Assembly (NCBI RefSeq): GCF_000422845.1 | Contig: NZ_AUGV01000009.1 | Span: 1-64,000, forward strand | Length of the DNA stretch: 64,000 nucleotides | Source of the DNA: Oceanobacter kriegii DSM 6294 | GTDB taxonomy: Bacteria; Pseudomonadota; Gammaproteobacteria; Pseudomonadales; Oceanobacteraceae | Reading direction: 5' to 3' | In this document: positions 9,618 to 19,268 of the stretch, in pieces | Position numbering within the stretch: position 1 is the stretch's first letter | How the letters are laid out: the number at the start of each line of letters is the position of its first letter | Program-made: the position numbers and the translations under genes | Notes under the pieces: model-generated | Told to the model about the DNA's origin: nothing | Database searches by the model: none | What the model saw: only the letters and a program-made list of their open reading frames with translations

Positions 9618-10052
9618 ATGCGTCTCAATGAATTGAGCCCAGCTCCTGGCTCCAAGACAAACCGTAAGCGCGTTGGCCGTGGTATCGGTTCCGGTCTGGG
9701 TAAGACTGGTGGCCGTGGTCACAAAGGTCTGAAGTCCCGTTCCGGCGGTAGCGTTGCTCCTGGTTTCGAAGGCGGTCAGATGCCTATCCACCGTCGTCTG
9801 CCAAAATTTGGCTTCACTTCTCGCAAGGCTCGTTTCGTGGCGGAAATCCGTCTGAACGAACTGGCCCTGGTTGAAGGCGACGTTGTAGATCTGGCAGCAC
9901 TGAAAGCAGCAGACGTAATCGGCGAACAGTTCAAATCTGCTCGCGTAATTCTGTCTGGCGAAATCAGCAAGGCTGTGACTGTTAAAGGTCTGAAAGTCAC
10001 TAAAGGCGCGAAGGCTGCCATCGAAGCAGCAGGCGGTAAGGTCGAAGACTAA
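9618..10052 (+). CDS. rplO: 50S ribosomal protein L15
   Basis: L15 is a late-assembly 50S protein. The 144-residue product begins [21 protein letters not shown] and has the Gly-rich rRNA-binding N-terminal half ([14 protein letters not shown]). Its stop overlaps the secY start by one base (TAATG), which couples ribosome and translocon production. Length equals E. coli. Confidence 0.97.
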   Translation: MRLNELSPAPGSKTNRKRVGRGIGSGLGKTGGRGHKGLKSRSGGSVAPGFEGGQMPIHRRLPKFGFTSRKARFVAEIRLNELALVEGDVVDLAALKAADVIGEQFKSARVILSGEISKAVTVKGLKVTKGAKAAIEAAGGKVED

Positions 10053-11377
10053 TGGCTACCCAAGGCTCACTACCACAAGGAATGAACAAGGGTCTGGGCG
10101 AATTATTCGCTCGGATCCGGTTCGTGCTCCTGGCAATTGTTGTATACAGGATTGGTACCCACATTCCGGTACCAGGGATTAACCCGGACGCACTCGCTCG
10201 GTTGTTTGAACAGAATCAGGGTACCATCCTTGAAATGTTCAATATGTTCTCGGGTGGTGCACTTGAGCGCATGAGTATTCTTGCGCTCGGTATCATGCCG
10301 TACATCTCTGCATCCATTATCATGCAGTTGCTTACGGCAGTGAGCCCGCAGCTCGAGCAGTTGAAGAAAGAAGGTGAATCCGGTCGTCGCAAGATTACCC
10401 AGTACACCCGTTACGGCACCGTGCTTCTGGCTACGGTGCAGGCGTTCGGTGTGTCTGCGGGTCTGGCAGGGCAGGGTGTTACCTTCTCCTCCGGCCTCGA
10501 CTTCTACATCGCGGCTGTACCGTCCTTCGTGGCCGGTGCGGTATTCATGATGTGGTTGGGTGAGCAGGTGACTGAACGGGGTATCGGCAACGGTATCTCT
10601 ATCCTGATCTTCGCCGGTATTGTTGCCGGGTTGCCAAGTGCAATTGGTCAGGCGTTCGAATCTGCCCGCCAGGGTGATCTGAATATCCTGTTGTTGCTGG
10701 TCATCGCTGCTCTGGCTGTAGCTGTGGTTGCGTTTGTTGTCTTCGTTGAACGTGGACAGCGTCGCATCACCATCAACTACGCCAAGCGCCAGATGGGCAA
10801 TCGTCAAATGGCTCAACAGCAGTCGAGCCATCTGCCGCTGAAACTGAACATGGCGGGCGTTATCCCGGCCATCTTTGCTTCGTCCCTGTTGTTGTTCCCT
10901 GCCTCTCTGGGTCAGTGGTTCGGTAAGGGTGAAGGCATGGAATGGCTGCAAGACGTCAGCCTGGCGTTGGCGCCTAGCCAGCCGCTTTATATCGTATTGT
11001 TTGCTGCCGGTATCATCTTCTTCTGCTACTTCTACACGGCGTTGATGTTCAACCCGAAAGATGTGGCCGAGAACCTGAAAAAATCCGGTGCTTTCATCCC
11101 TGGGATTCGTCCTGGTATCCAGACTGCCAAATACATTGACGGTGTGCTGGGTCGACTGACTCTGTTCGGATCGATCTATATCGCTGCCGTATGTCTGTTG
11201 CCACAATTCCTGGTGGTTGCTGCCGACGTACCTTTCTACTTCGGTGGTACTTCCTTGCTGATTGTTGTTGTGGTGGTCATGGATTTCATGGCGCAGGTGC
11301 AATCTCATCTGATGTCTCATCAGTATGAGTCCCTGATGAAGAAAGCAAACCTCAAGAATGTGGGTTCAGCTCGCTGA
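10052..11377 (+). CDS. secY: Sec translocon channel subunit SecY
   Basis: SecY forms the inner-membrane protein-conducting channel with SecE and SecG and is driven by SecA or the ribosome. The 441-residue product has ten hydrophobic segments. Family blocks include [16 protein letters not shown] after TM1, [15 protein letters not shown], the loop [19 protein letters not shown], and the C-terminal [17 protein letters not shown]. Length matches E. coli (443). It is translationally coupled to rplO and followed 20 bases later by rpmJ, the usual spc operon end. Confidence 0.98.
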   Translation: MATQGSLPQGMNKGLGELFARIRFVLLAIVVYRIGTHIPVPGINPDALARLFEQNQGTILEMFNMFSGGALERMSILALGIMPYISASIIMQLLTAVSPQLEQLKKEGESGRRKITQYTRYGTVLLATVQAFGVSAGLAGQGVTFSSGLDFYIAAVPSFVAGAVFMMWLGEQVTERGIGNGISILIFAGIVAGLPSAIGQAFESARQGDLNILLLLVIAALAVAVVAFVVFVERGQRRITINYAKRQMGNRQMAQQQSSHLPLKLNMAGVIPAIFASSLLLFPASLGQWFGKGEGMEWLQDVSLALAPSQPLYIVLFAAGIIFFCYFYTALMFNPKDVAENLKKSGAFIPGIRPGIQTAKYIDGVLGRLTLFGSIYIAAVCLLPQFLVVAADVPFYFGGTSLLIVVVVVMDFMAQVQSHLMSHQYESLMKKANLKNVGSAR

Positions 11378-11397
11378 GCCCATTTTAGGAGACAGTC

Positions 11398-11511
11398 ATG
11401 AAAGTACGTGCGTCTGTTAAAAAAATGTGCCGTGAATGTAAAATCATTCGTCGTAACGGCAGTGTGCGTGTGATCTGTACAGATCCAAAGCACAAACAAC
11501 GTCAGGGTTAA
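11398..11511 (+). CDS. rpmJ: 50S ribosomal protein L36, zinc-ribbon form
   Basis: L36 is the smallest 50S protein. The 37-residue product [19 protein letters not shown] has the C+ zinc ligands Cys11, Cys14, Cys27 and His32. The start ATG follows a TAGGAG site 20 bases after secY. The C+ form is noteworthy beside the zinc-free S14 in the same operon. A gap of about 100 bases with an imperfect inverted repeat (about 11526-11582) separates it from rpsM. Confidence 0.96.
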   Translation: MKVRASVKKMCRECKIIRRNGSVRVICTDPKHKQRQG

Positions 11512-11613
11512 TTTCCTGTCGAGGCGGGTGCGAGAACAAGTTGCTTGCTTTTTAGTTAATCAGCTTGTAGTATCTCGCGCCCTTTCATCAAGTAAAGTGT
11601 AACGGAGTTAGAC

Positions 11614-11970
11614 ATGGCCCGTATTGCCGGTGTCAACATTCCTGACAACAAGCATGCAGTAATTTCCCTGACCTACGTTTTTGGCGTTGGTAAGACTACT
11701 GCCAAGCAGATCTGTGCCGCTACTGGCATCGCAGAAGACACCAAGATTGGTACTCTGAGCGAAGATCAGCTTGACCTTATCCGTAATGAAGTTGCCAAGT
11801 TCACGGTTGAAGGTGACCTGCGTCGCGAAGTACAAATGAACATCAAGCGTTTGATGGACATGGGTTGCTTCCGCGGTATCCGTCATCGCCGTAGCCTGCC
11901 ACTTCGCGGTCAGCGTACTAAAACAAATGCTCGTACCCGTAAGGGTCCGCGCAAGCCAATCCGTAAGTAA
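11614..11970 (+). CDS. rpsM: 30S ribosomal protein S13
   Basis: S13 forms inter-subunit bridges and contacts the P-site tRNA. The 118-residue product begins [20 protein letters not shown] and ends in the basic tail [18 protein letters not shown]. It is the first gene of the alpha-operon set (rpsM-rpsK-rpsD-rpoA-rplQ). Length equals E. coli. Confidence 0.98.
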   Translation: MARIAGVNIPDNKHAVISLTYVFGVGKTTAKQICAATGIAEDTKIGTLSEDQLDLIRNEVAKFTVEGDLRREVQMNIKRLMDMGCFRGIRHRRSLPLRGQRTKTNARTRKGPRKPIRK

Positions 11971-12041
11971 TTACGAGTTGGTCTTTTAGTGTAGCTGCAT
12001 TCACTTGTTGCAGTGTTGATATTAAAAGCAGGATTTAAAGA

Positions 12042-12431
12042 ATGGCTAAGCCACAACGAACAACCAAGAAGAAGGTTAAAAAGCAGGTAGTGGACGGCAT
12101 CGCCCACATCCATGCCTCTTTTAACAACACCATCGTGACCATTACTGACCGTCAAGGCAATGCTCTGTCCTGGGCAACTGCCGGTGGTTCTGGTTTCCGT
12201 GGTTCCCGTAAGAGCACTCCTTTCGCCGCTCAGGTGGCTGCAGAGCGTGCTGGTGAAGCTGCTAAAGAGTATGGCTTGAAGAACCTGGACGTTGAAGTTA
12301 AAGGTCCTGGTCCTGGCCGTGAATCTGCAGTTCGCGCATTGAATGCTTGTGGTTACAAAATCACAAACATCACTGACGTGACTCCGATTCCTCATAACGG
12401 CTGTCGTCCACCTAAGAAGCGTCGCGTATAA
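12042..12431 (+). CDS. rpsK: 30S ribosomal protein S11
   Basis: S11 lies on the 30S platform and contacts the mRNA exit region. The 129-residue product has [21 protein letters not shown] and the C-terminal block [18 protein letters not shown]. Length equals E. coli. It starts 71 bases after rpsM and is followed by an AAGGAGG site for rpsD. Confidence 0.98.
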   Translation: MAKPQRTTKKKVKKQVVDGIAHIHASFNNTIVTITDRQGNALSWATAGGSGFRGSRKSTPFAAQVAAERAGEAAKEYGLKNLDVEVKGPGPGRESAVRALNACGYKITNITDVTPIPHNGCRPPKKRRV

Positions 12432-12444
12432 GGAGGCAGAATAA

Positions 12445-13065
12445 ATGGCACGTTATATTGGTCCTAAGTGTAAACTGTCCCGTCGTGAAGGAACTGATCT
12501 GTTCCTGAAGAGCGGTATCCGCGCACTTGACTCAAAATGTAAAGCAGAAACCAAGCCTGGCGTTCATGGCGCTGGTCGTGGTCGTCTGTCAGACTACGGT
12601 CTGCAGCTGCGTGAAAAGCAAAAAGTTCGTCGTCTGTACGGCGTTCTGGAAAAGCAATTCCGTAGCTACTACAAGGAAGCAGCACGCCGCAAGGGTGCTA
12701 CCGGTGAAAACCTGCTGCAACTGCTGGAATCCCGCCTGGATAACGTTGTTTATCGCATGGGCTTCGGTTCCACTCGTGCAGAATCCCGTCAGCTGGTTTC
12801 TCACAAGGCAGTCACCGTTAACGGTCGCACTGTAAACATTCCGTCTTTCCAGGTTAATGCTGGTGATGTGATTGGTATCCGCGAAAAAGCCAAAAACCAG
12901 GCTCGTATCAAGTCCGCTCTTGAGCTGGCTGGTCAACGTCCTGATTGTGGCTGGATCAATGTGGATTCCAGCAAGATGGAAGGAACTTACACCAACGTTC
13001 CGGAACGCGCTGATCTCCCTGCAGAGATCAACGAAAACCTGATCGTGGAACTTTACTCCAAGTAA
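12445..13065 (+). CDS. rpsD: 30S ribosomal protein S4
   Basis: S4 nucleates 30S assembly and is the translational repressor of the alpha operon in E. coli. The 206-residue product begins [19 protein letters not shown] and carries the S4 RNA-binding fold with [20 protein letters not shown] then [18 protein letters not shown]. Length equals E. coli. Confidence 0.98.
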   Translation: MARYIGPKCKLSRREGTDLFLKSGIRALDSKCKAETKPGVHGAGRGRLSDYGLQLREKQKVRRLYGVLEKQFRSYYKEAARRKGATGENLLQLLESRLDNVVYRMGFGSTRAESRQLVSHKAVTVNGRTVNIPSFQVNAGDVIGIREKAKNQARIKSALELAGQRPDCGWINVDSSKMEGTYTNVPERADLPAEINENLIVELYSK

Positions 13066-13086
13066 TAGAGGAGCTTAGGGGCAGCT

Positions 13087-14088
13087 ATGCAGCGTGCAGT
13101 GAACGAATTTTTGACACCTCGAAACATCCAGGTAGACGAAGTTAGCGCTACCCACGCCAAGGTCACCCTTGAGCCTCTGGAGCGCGGCTTCGGTCACACT
13201 CTGGGTGCGGCCCTGCGTCGCATTTTGCTTTCTTCCATGCCGGGTGCGGCAGTGGTCGAATGTGAAATCGATGGCGTATTGCACGAATACAGTGCAATCG
13301 AGGGCGTTCAACAGGATGTTATTGAAATCCTGCTGAATCTTAAGGGTGTTGCAGTCAAACTGCATGAGCGTGATGAAGCCAGCCTGACCGTTACCAAAGT
13401 CGGTCCGGCTACGGTTACAGCTGCTGATATTCAACTGGATCACGGTGTTGATATCGCCAACCCTGATCACTTCATCGCTGAACTGGGTGAAGGTGCTGAG
13501 CTGAAGATGACTTTGAAAGTTGCCTCCGGCCGCGGTTATGAAACCGTTGAAGCGCGTTACCAGAGCGACGAAGAGACCAAGGCAATTGGCAAGCTCCAGC
13601 TGGACGCCACTTACAGCCCGGTCAAGCGCGTTTCCTACAGTGTAGATTCTGCACGTGTAGAACAGCGTACTGACCTGGACAAGTTGGTGATCGATCTGGA
13701 GACCAACGGCACTATTGATCCGGAAGAAGCGATCCGTCGTTCCGCGACCATCTTGCAGCAGCAGTTGGCAATCTTCGTCAATCTTGAGAATGACGAAGTG
13801 GTTGAGCAGGTACGTGAAGAAGAGGAAATTGATCCGATTCTGCTGCGTCCTGTAGACGATCTGGAACTGACCGTTCGTTCCGCCAACTGTCTGAAAGCAG
13901 AAAACATTTACTACATTGGTGATCTGATCCAGCGTACTGAAGTTGAGCTGCTGAAGACACCTAATCTGGGTAAGAAGTCTCTGACTGAAATCAAAGACGT
14001 TCTGGCCTCCCGTGGTTTGTCATTGGGTATGCACTTGGAAAACTGGCCACCAGCCAGCCTGCGTAACGACGACAAAGTACTGGCTTGA
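13087..14088 (+). CDS. rpoA: RNA polymerase alpha subunit
   Basis: Alpha dimerises to start RNA polymerase assembly, and its C-terminal domain binds UP elements and activators. In the 333-residue product, residues 1-235 form the N-terminal domain ([20 protein letters not shown], then [20 protein letters not shown]). The C-terminal domain has [18 protein letters not shown], which contains the Arg equivalent to E. coli R265, and [20 protein letters not shown]. Length is close to E. coli (329). Confidence 0.98.
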   Translation: MQRAVNEFLTPRNIQVDEVSATHAKVTLEPLERGFGHTLGAALRRILLSSMPGAAVVECEIDGVLHEYSAIEGVQQDVIEILLNLKGVAVKLHERDEASLTVTKVGPATVTAADIQLDHGVDIANPDHFIAELGEGAELKMTLKVASGRGYETVEARYQSDEETKAIGKLQLDATYSPVKRVSYSVDSARVEQRTDLDKLVIDLETNGTIDPEEAIRRSATILQQQLAIFVNLENDEVVEQVREEEEIDPILLRPVDDLELTVRSANCLKAENIYYIGDLIQRTEVELLKTPNLGKKSLTEIKDVLASRGLSLGMHLENWPPASLRNDDKVLA

Positions 14089-14120
14089 TCAGAACGTTCA
14101 GTTAGTAAGGAATTTAAACC

Positions 14121-14531
14121 ATGCGTCATCGTAAAAGTGGTCGTCACTTCAATCGTACCAGCGCACACCGTCAAGCCATGTTCAAAAACATGGCGGTGAG
14201 CCTGTTCGAACACGAAGTTATCAAGACGACTTTGCCTAAGGCAAAAGAACTGCGTCGCGTCGCTGAGCCGCTGATCACTCTGGCTAAAGAGGATTCAGTT
14301 GCGAACCGTCGTCTGGCGTTCTCCCGTACTCGCAGCAAAGAAGCTGTTGGTAAACTGTTCAACGAACTGGGCCCACGCTACAAAGCGCGTCCAGGCGGCT
14401 ATATTCGTATCCTGAAGTGCGGTTTCCGTGCTGGTGATGCGGCTCCTATGGCCTACGTTGAGCTGGTTGACCGTCCAGTGAACGTTGCTGAAGAAGACGT
14501 GGTTGAAGTTCAGGACGATGCAGCTGAATAA
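14121..14531 (+). CDS. rplQ: 50S ribosomal protein L17
   Basis: L17 sits near the tunnel exit. The 136-residue product begins [20 protein letters not shown] and contains [20 protein letters not shown]. Compared with E. coli (127 residues) it has a short acidic C-terminal tail ([13 protein letters not shown]). It is the last gene of the superoperon and is followed by a strong terminator. Confidence 0.97.
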   Translation: MRHRKSGRHFNRTSAHRQAMFKNMAVSLFEHEVIKTTLPKAKELRRVAEPLITLAKEDSVANRRLAFSRTRSKEAVGKLFNELGPRYKARPGGYIRILKCGFRAGDAAPMAYVELVDRPVNVAEEDVVEVQDDAAE

Positions 14532-14560
14532 GCTCATTTGACTGGCTCGCCAACAGAAGA

Positions 14561-14582
14561 ACCCGCTTCGGCGGGTTTTTTT
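14561..14582 (+). terminator. Terminator of the ribosomal superoperon
   Basis: A 6-bp GC-rich stem (ACCCGC / GCGGGT) capped by the stable TTCG tetraloop is followed by a run of T residues. It lies 30 bases after the rplQ stop codon. This is a textbook intrinsic terminator. Confidence 0.92.
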
Positions 14583-14614
14583 GTGCCTGTTATTTGAGTG
14601 TCGATAGTCTCTTG

Positions 14615-14740
14615 CCGGAAGTCGGAAGTCGGAAGTCGGAAGTCGGAAGTCGGAAGTCGGAAGTGAGCGGGCCGCGCAGGCTCGGAAGTCGGAAGTCGGA
14701 AGTCGGAAGTGAGCGGGCCGCGCAGGCTCGGAAGTCGGAA
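14615..14740 (+). repeat. Heptamer tandem repeat GTCGGAA with a 25-bp inset repeated twice
   Basis: Six uninterrupted copies of GTCGGAA (14621-14662) are followed by a 25-bp segment beginning GTGAGCGGGCCGCGCAGG, three more heptamers, the same 25-bp segment again (14709-14733), and one more heptamer. This gives a higher-order 46-bp unit. Seven is not a multiple of three, so copy changes would shift frames, but no supported gene crosses it. It lies between the rplQ terminator and a minus-strand terminator. Length variation by slipped strands is expected (inference). Confidence 0.95.
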
Positions 14741-14775
14741 GCGGAGCGCTATATGGCAATGGCAAAAGGCAGGCA

Positions 14776-14800
14776 TAAAAAATGCGAACCGGGGTTCGCA
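14776..14800 (-). terminator. Intrinsic terminator for the minus-strand aminopeptidase gene
   Basis: A perfect 8-bp stem ATGCGAAC / GTTCGCAT with a 4-nt loop is followed, on the minus strand, by a run of five T residues. It lies about 160 bases beyond the stop codon of the minus-strand aminopeptidase gene. Confidence 0.75.
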
Positions 14801-14824
14801 TCAAAGGAAGGTACTCATCCGTGA

Positions 14825-14930
14825 GTGACGATCATGATGTGGTGTTAACCACACGTCACAAATGTAGGTGAAACGCCTGTAAGTTACAGGCGGAGCTTGT
14901 AAGGAATCGTCATTGCTTGAATATTCAAGC
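14825..14930. other. Cluster of three inverted repeats, possible structured RNA
   Basis: Three separate palindromes lie in about 105 bases: GTGACG...CGTCAC with an inner TGTGGT/ACCACA (14825-14859), CGCCTGTAA/TTACAGGCG (14874-14892) and the perfect 16-bp GCTTGAATATTCAAGC (14915-14930). The stretch lies between the aminopeptidase stop codon and its terminator, so it may be a structured 3' UTR or a small RNA made from that end. No known RNA family was recognised. Confidence 0.4.
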
Positions 14931-14958
14931 ATAAGGTCCCTCTGAATAATCAGAAGCT

Positions 14959-16320
14959 TCAGTCAGCAAAGCGGCTGTTGAGGTATTCAAACACCGCGCG
15001 CAGGCCCATAGCTTCACCACCGGTTGGACGACCCGGCAGTTTGCGGTTGTTCCATGCCATCACATCGAAGTGCACCCACGGGGTGTCATCAATAAACTCC
15101 TGCAAATACAGGGCTGCGGTAATGGCTCCGCCGAATGGGCTGGCGGCACTGTTCACCAGATCGGCAATGTCGCTTTTCATCATATCGGCGTAAGGCTGGT
15201 GCAGCGGCAGTTGCCATACCGGGTCGGTGACTCGTTCTCCGGCGTCTGAGAGCGCCCGTGCGACGGTTTTGTCGTTGCAGAAGAAGCCCGGTAGCTCAGT
15301 CCCCAAAGCCACACGGCAGGCGCCTGTGAGCGTGGCGAAATCGATGATGATTTCCGGCTTGTCTTCAATGGCTTCTGCCAGCGCGTCGCACAGCACCAGA
15401 CGGCCTTCGGCGTCGGTATTGTCGATTTCTACGGTCAGTCCCTTGCGGGTTGGCAGTACGTCCCCTGGGCGGAAGGCATTGCCGCTGACGGCGTTTTCAA
15501 CCGCCGGTACCAGTACCCGCAAGCGTACATTCAGTTTGCTGGCCATGATCAGGCTGGCCAGCCCCAGTACATGGGCAGAACCGCCCATGTCCTTCTTCAT
15601 TTGGCGCATGAAATTGCCGGGCTTGAGGTTCAGGCCACCGGAGTCAAAGCAGACGCCTTTGCCCACCAGAGTGACTTTCGGCGCGTCCGGGTGACCCCAG
15701 CTCAGGTCCAGCAAACGCGGTTCGTGAATACTGGCGCGGCCAACGGCGTGGATCATCGGGTAGTTCAGCTCCAGCAGATCATCGCCAATGATTTCGTGGA
15801 ATTCAGCACCGTGTTGCTCGGCCAGCTTGCTGGCGGCATCGGCCAGATGCTGGGGCATCATGTCCTGGGCCGGGGTATTGATCAGGTCACGGGTCAGGCT
15901 AACAGCCGTCAGGGTGTTGTTCACACGGGTCAGCAGCGCTTCGTCGGTTAACAGCAGATGGGCCTGTGGCTTTGTGTTTTCCTTGTAGCGAGTGAAGCGA
16001 TAGGCGCCTGCACCCCATCCAAAGGCGATGTTAAACAGCTCGTCATCGCTACGGTCGCCTTCAACGGCGTAGTGGCCTGCTGGCAGCTGGTTGGCAAGGT
16101 CACCGCAGACGAAGGATTGATCGTATTGCTCGGCCACAAACAGGGCTTCTATGCCGTGCTCGCCAGGAATCAGAATCAGGCCTTTGCCCTCGTAGCCGTT
16201 GGCCTCGAGCCAGCTCTCGGCATGGCTGTGTTCGGCCTTCCACTGTGGGTATTCAGCACCGGTCAGGAAGGTGATTGGGCGGGTTTCGCTGTCGTTTTGC
16301 AGCTGATCAATAATGTCCAT
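14959..16320 (-). CDS. M17-family leucyl aminopeptidase-like protein
   Basis: This is a cytoplasmic two-metal exopeptidase that removes N-terminal residues from peptides. The 453-residue product has the M17 catalytic half at about residues 190-450: VGKGVCFDSGGLNLKPGNFM (metal-binding Lys and Asp), KKDMGGSA, and the signature NTDAEGRLVLCDAL with the remaining ligands. The N-terminal domain is short and divergent, as in PepB-like and putative aminopeptidases rather than classical PepA. The ATG at 16320 is preferred over an in-frame GTG at 16332. It is transcribed towards the ribosomal operon and appears to be a single gene with its own terminator. Substrate preference cannot be told from sequence. 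Confidence 0.9.
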   Translation of the reverse strand: MDIIDQLQNDSETRPITFLTGAEYPQWKAEHSHAESWLEANGYEGKGLILIPGEHGIEALFVAEQYDQSFVCGDLANQLPAGHYAVEGDRSDDELFNIAFGWGAGAYRFTRYKENTKPQAHLLLTDEALLTRVNNTLTAVSLTRDLINTPAQDMMPQHLADAASKLAEQHGAEFHEIIGDDLLELNYPMIHAVGRASIHEPRLLDLSWGHPDAPKVTLVGKGVCFDSGGLNLKPGNFMRQMKKDMGGSAHVLGLASLIMASKLNVRLRVLVPAVENAVSGNAFRPGDVLPTRKGLTVEIDNTDAEGRLVLCDALAEAIEDKPEIIIDFATLTGACRVALGTELPGFFCNDKTVARALSDAGERVTDPVWQLPLHQPYADMMKSDIADLVNSAASPFGGAITAALYLQEFIDDTPWVHFDVMAWNNRKLPGRPTGGEAMGLRAVFEYLNSRFAD

Positions 16321-16562
16321 AACAATATCCACTCAATAAGTGAGTTCAGACTAGCCGGTTCGGCGCTTTAATTCGAGCCTCCCGCTGTCCAGCGCGCCAG
16401 CAACAGCGTCTATGGTATGGAACGCCTGTAGGCTCGGTGATATGAACAGTTGGCGGCTCGGAGCAGCGGTATGCGCTCTCCAGACGGTGATCAGGCTCTG
16501 GAGAATCAGCGTTCAGTGATAGACTTTGTCGCGTTTGAATCCGTAGTGCATGTGGGGACAGA

Positions 16563-16997
16563 GTGATTGCAGAATTCATAGGTGGCGCCTTGATTGGACT
16601 GGCGGCGATCTGGCTCTGGCTGGCCAATGGCCGCATCAGTGGAATGACCGGGGTGATCTCCAGTTGCTTCAGTTGGATTGGCCGCGGCGAGCGCAATCGC
16701 TTGTGGGCGGTGTGTTTTGCCTTCGGGTTGATTCTATCCATGCCGGTATTGTTAATGCTGGGATACATGCCGGAAGCCGTCGACATGACAAGCCACAAGG
16801 GGCTGATCATCGCAGGGGGACTGTTGGTTGGAGTGGGCACCTATGTGGCCAACGGCTGTACCAGCGGCCACGGTGTCTGTGGTATGGGGCGTATGTCACT
16901 GCGCTCGGTGGTTGCAACCCTGGTGTTTATGGGCTTTGCCATTCTCACGGTGGCCGTTATGGCGCAAGTGCAGCGATTGATGGAGGCTGGCTTATGA
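16563..16997 (+). CDS. YeeE/YedE-family transporter half, first subunit
   Basis: This is an inner-membrane protein of the YeeE/YedE (sulfur transport) family. The 144-residue product has about four hydrophobic segments and the family motif NGCTSGHGVCGMGRMSLRS, with two cysteines at the pore-like site. In related proteins such cysteines take part in thiosulfate uptake. It starts with GTG at 16563 after a GGGGA site and overlaps the next gene by 4 bases (ATGA). The family often occurs as two adjacent half-length proteins, as here. A sulfur substrate is inferred from the family only. Confidence 0.85.
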   Translation: MIAEFIGGALIGLAAIWLWLANGRISGMTGVISSCFSWIGRGERNRLWAVCFAFGLILSMPVLLMLGYMPEAVDMTSHKGLIIAGGLLVGVGTYVANGCTSGHGVCGMGRMSLRSVVATLVFMGFAILTVAVMAQVQRLMEAGL

Positions 16998-17461
16998 GTA
17001 CGTCGGTATCTGAAAGCAACTCATCGATCAGTGCCCGTTATCTTGGCTCATTGTTCAGCGCATTGTTGGCGGGCTTGCTGTTTGGCATTGGCTTGCTGCT
17101 GTCTGGTATGAATAACCCGGCCAAGGTACGTGGCTTTCTGGACATCTTTGGAGCCTGGCAGCCTGCGTTGATGGCGGTCATGGGCGCTGCCGTGCTGGTG
17201 TTTGCGATTGGCTGGCGACTGATCGGTAAACGGCAGCAACCGCTGTTTGAACGCCAGTTCCATACGCCGACGATGAGCAGTATCAATGTGCGGTTGATCA
17301 CTGGAGCAGCGATGTTTGGCATTGGCTGGGGCATGGTTGGGCTGTGCCCGGGGCCTGCATTGGTTGATATCGCTACCATGAATGGCGATGTATTGTTGTT
17401 TGTGCTGGCCTTGCTGGTTGGCAATCGGTTGGCGCACTGGCTGATTGGCCCGGCACGTTGA
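16994..17461 (+). CDS. YeeE/YedE-family transporter half, second subunit (DUF6691 type)
   Basis: The 155-residue membrane protein has about four hydrophobic segments and the paired family motif GWGMVGLCPGPALVDIA, again with a conserved cysteine. It also has SGMNNPAKVRGFLDIFGAWQ near the N-terminus, typical of the second half-protein of YeeE/YedE pairs. It starts at an ATG overlapping the stop of the first half-gene, so the two are translated together and likely form one transporter. Confidence 0.85.
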   Translation: MSTSVSESNSSISARYLGSLFSALLAGLLFGIGLLLSGMNNPAKVRGFLDIFGAWQPALMAVMGAAVLVFAIGWRLIGKRQQPLFERQFHTPTMSSINVRLITGAAMFGIGWGMVGLCPGPALVDIATMNGDVLLFVLALLVGNRLAHWLIGPAR

Positions 17462-17598
17462 TTCGCCCTGGGCTGACAGGTAAGTCGTAATGTCACATCA
17501 GTGACACCAAATCGCCACCGGAACGTCAACCAGCCGCAACCCGACTGTCATCGGCGGGATGCTTAATCGACGCATTAGGGATTTACGTCGAATGCGCC

Positions 17599-19254
17599 AT
17601 GCCTCTGACTCGCCGGGAGTTTCTGCTCGACAGCGCAGGAACCACGTTGTTTGCCTCCGCAGGCCCGCAACGCAAACAGCGCAGTAACTATCCATTTCGC
17701 CATGGCATTGCCAGTGGCGACCCACTGACCGACCGGGTCATTCTCTGGACCCGGATCACTCCCGCGCTTGAAACCACAGATTCCGAACTGATACTGCGCT
17801 ACCGCTGGTTGATGGCCACCGATGTGGCGTTAACGCAGGTGGTGCGCTCTGGTCAGGGGCAAACCTCCGCACAGCGGGATTTCACCGCCAAGGTGGATGT
17901 CGACGGCCTGTCACCCGGGCAAACCTACTATTACGCGTTCGAAGTTGATGGCCACTGGTCCGACGTTGGCCGTACCCGCACCTTGCCCACTGGCAGAGTC
18001 GATCATCTGCGCATTGCCTATACCTCCTGCTCGAATTTCGCCAAGGGCTTTTTCAACGTTTACAAGGAGTTGGCCAAGCGTGCTGACCTCGATGTGGTAC
18101 TGCACCTGGGTGACTACATCTACGAATACGCCGAACTGGAAGATTGCGTGCGCACAGGCCGCGTGAATGAGCCGCTGAAGGAAATTCGTACCCTCGATGA
18201 ATACCGCACCCGCCACGCCTGTTACAAGCGCGACAAGGACTTACAGGAGGTCCACCGTCAGCATCCCTTTATGGTGATCTGGGATGACCATGAGGTGGCG
18301 AACAACGCCTGGGTCGGCGGTGCCGAACAGCACAGCGATGCCGACTCTGGCGACTGGCGTCAGCGCCTCAATGGCGCGGTGCGAGCGTATCTGGAATGGA
18401 TGCCGATTCGTGAGCCGGATCGCAGCAATATGGGCATCTATCGCAGCTTTCGGTTTGGGGATCTGGTGGACCTCAGCATGCTGGATACCCGCTTGGCCGG
18501 CCGTGACCGACAGGCTGAGACACTGGCTGAGCGCGACCGTAACGATCGCACCTTACTGGGGTTTGAACAGGAAAGCTGGTTTTACAGCCAGCTGGTGAAT
18601 GCCCAACAGCAACAGATAACCTGGAAGCTGATGGGCCAGCAGGTGATGGTGGCGCAACTGGGCACCAACACCATGCCGATCAATTACGATCAGTGGGACG
18701 GCTACCCGGCAGCGCGTCAGCGCCTGTTCGATTGCGTGCGGCAAAGCCAGGTGGATAACTTCGTGGTGCTTACCGGCGATATTCATTCATCGTGGGCGCT
18801 GGAATTGTACGATGACCCCTTTGCAGAGGGCGAAGCCACGCCGCTTGGCGTCGAGTTCGTGACCCCGGCGGTTACGTCCGAGGGCATTGCCAACCAGACT
18901 CGCGCCAGTCTGGCCGCCAGTTCGGTACAAGCGCTGTTGCCACACCTGCACTTTGTCGATTTTTACTATCGCGGTTACGTACTGCTGGATATCACCCATG
19001 AGCGTTTGCAGGCCGAGTGGTGGGTGGTCGACAACGTCGCTTCTCACCGTTACAGCAGTGACTGCTTGCGAGCTGTGACGGTAGAGGCCGGTTCGGCCCG
19101 GTTACAGGATGCGGTCAGTGTGTCGAAGGCCAAAGCCAGCGCGCCATTGGCTCCGGCCTTTGCCAACGATCTGGCGTTTCTGAGACGCTGGCAGCCAGTC
19201 GCTCAGGACAGCAGCGAGCAGATGGTTGCTGTCCATTCCGAAGGTGCTTATTAG
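17599..19254 (+). CDS. phoD: PhoD-like alkaline phosphatase / phosphodiesterase
   Basis: PhoD enzymes hydrolyse phosphate mono- and diesters outside the cytoplasm with Ca/Fe cofactors. The 551-residue product begins MPLTRREFLLDSAGTTLFAS, a twin-arginine-like leader (TRREFLL) with an unusually short hydrophobic part. An N-terminal beta domain follows (FRHGIASGDPLTDRVILWTR). The metallophosphatase core has LGDYIYEYAEL, WDDHEVANNAW and GDIHSSWALELYDD, which supply the metal-binding Asp, Asn and His residues. It stands alone, with a divergent-looking 137-base upstream region and a convergent hydrolase gene downstream. No convincing Pho box was seen. Confidence 0.9.
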   Translation: MPLTRREFLLDSAGTTLFASAGPQRKQRSNYPFRHGIASGDPLTDRVILWTRITPALETTDSELILRYRWLMATDVALTQVVRSGQGQTSAQRDFTAKVDVDGLSPGQTYYYAFEVDGHWSDVGRTRTLPTGRVDHLRIAYTSCSNFAKGFFNVYKELAKRADLDVVLHLGDYIYEYAELEDCVRTGRVNEPLKEIRTLDEYRTRHACYKRDKDLQEVHRQHPFMVIWDDHEVANNAWVGGAEQHSDADSGDWRQRLNGAVRAYLEWMPIREPDRSNMGIYRSFRFGDLVDLSMLDTRLAGRDRQAETLAERDRNDRTLLGFEQESWFYSQLVNAQQQQITWKLMGQQVMVAQLGTNTMPINYDQWDGYPAARQRLFDCVRQSQVDNFVVLTGDIHSSWALELYDDPFAEGEATPLGVEFVTPAVTSEGIANQTRASLAASSVQALLPHLHFVDFYYRGYVLLDITHERLQAEWWVVDNVASHRYSSDCLRAVTVEAGSARLQDAVSVSKAKASAPLAPAFANDLAFLRRWQPVAQDSSEQMVAVHSEGAY

Positions 19255-19268
19255 ATATCACTGAATCT

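Noticed and set aside
14534-14804. Minus-strand open frames through the heptamer repeat (RLPTSDF repeats)
   Set aside because: The frames are open only because the 7-bp repeat has no stop codon in any frame; no ribosome site or homolog, and they cross two terminators.
17462-17598. Pho box upstream of phoD
   Set aside because: A TGTCAC-ATCA-GTGACA palindrome is present, but the 11-bp direct repeat spacing of PhoB sites is not.
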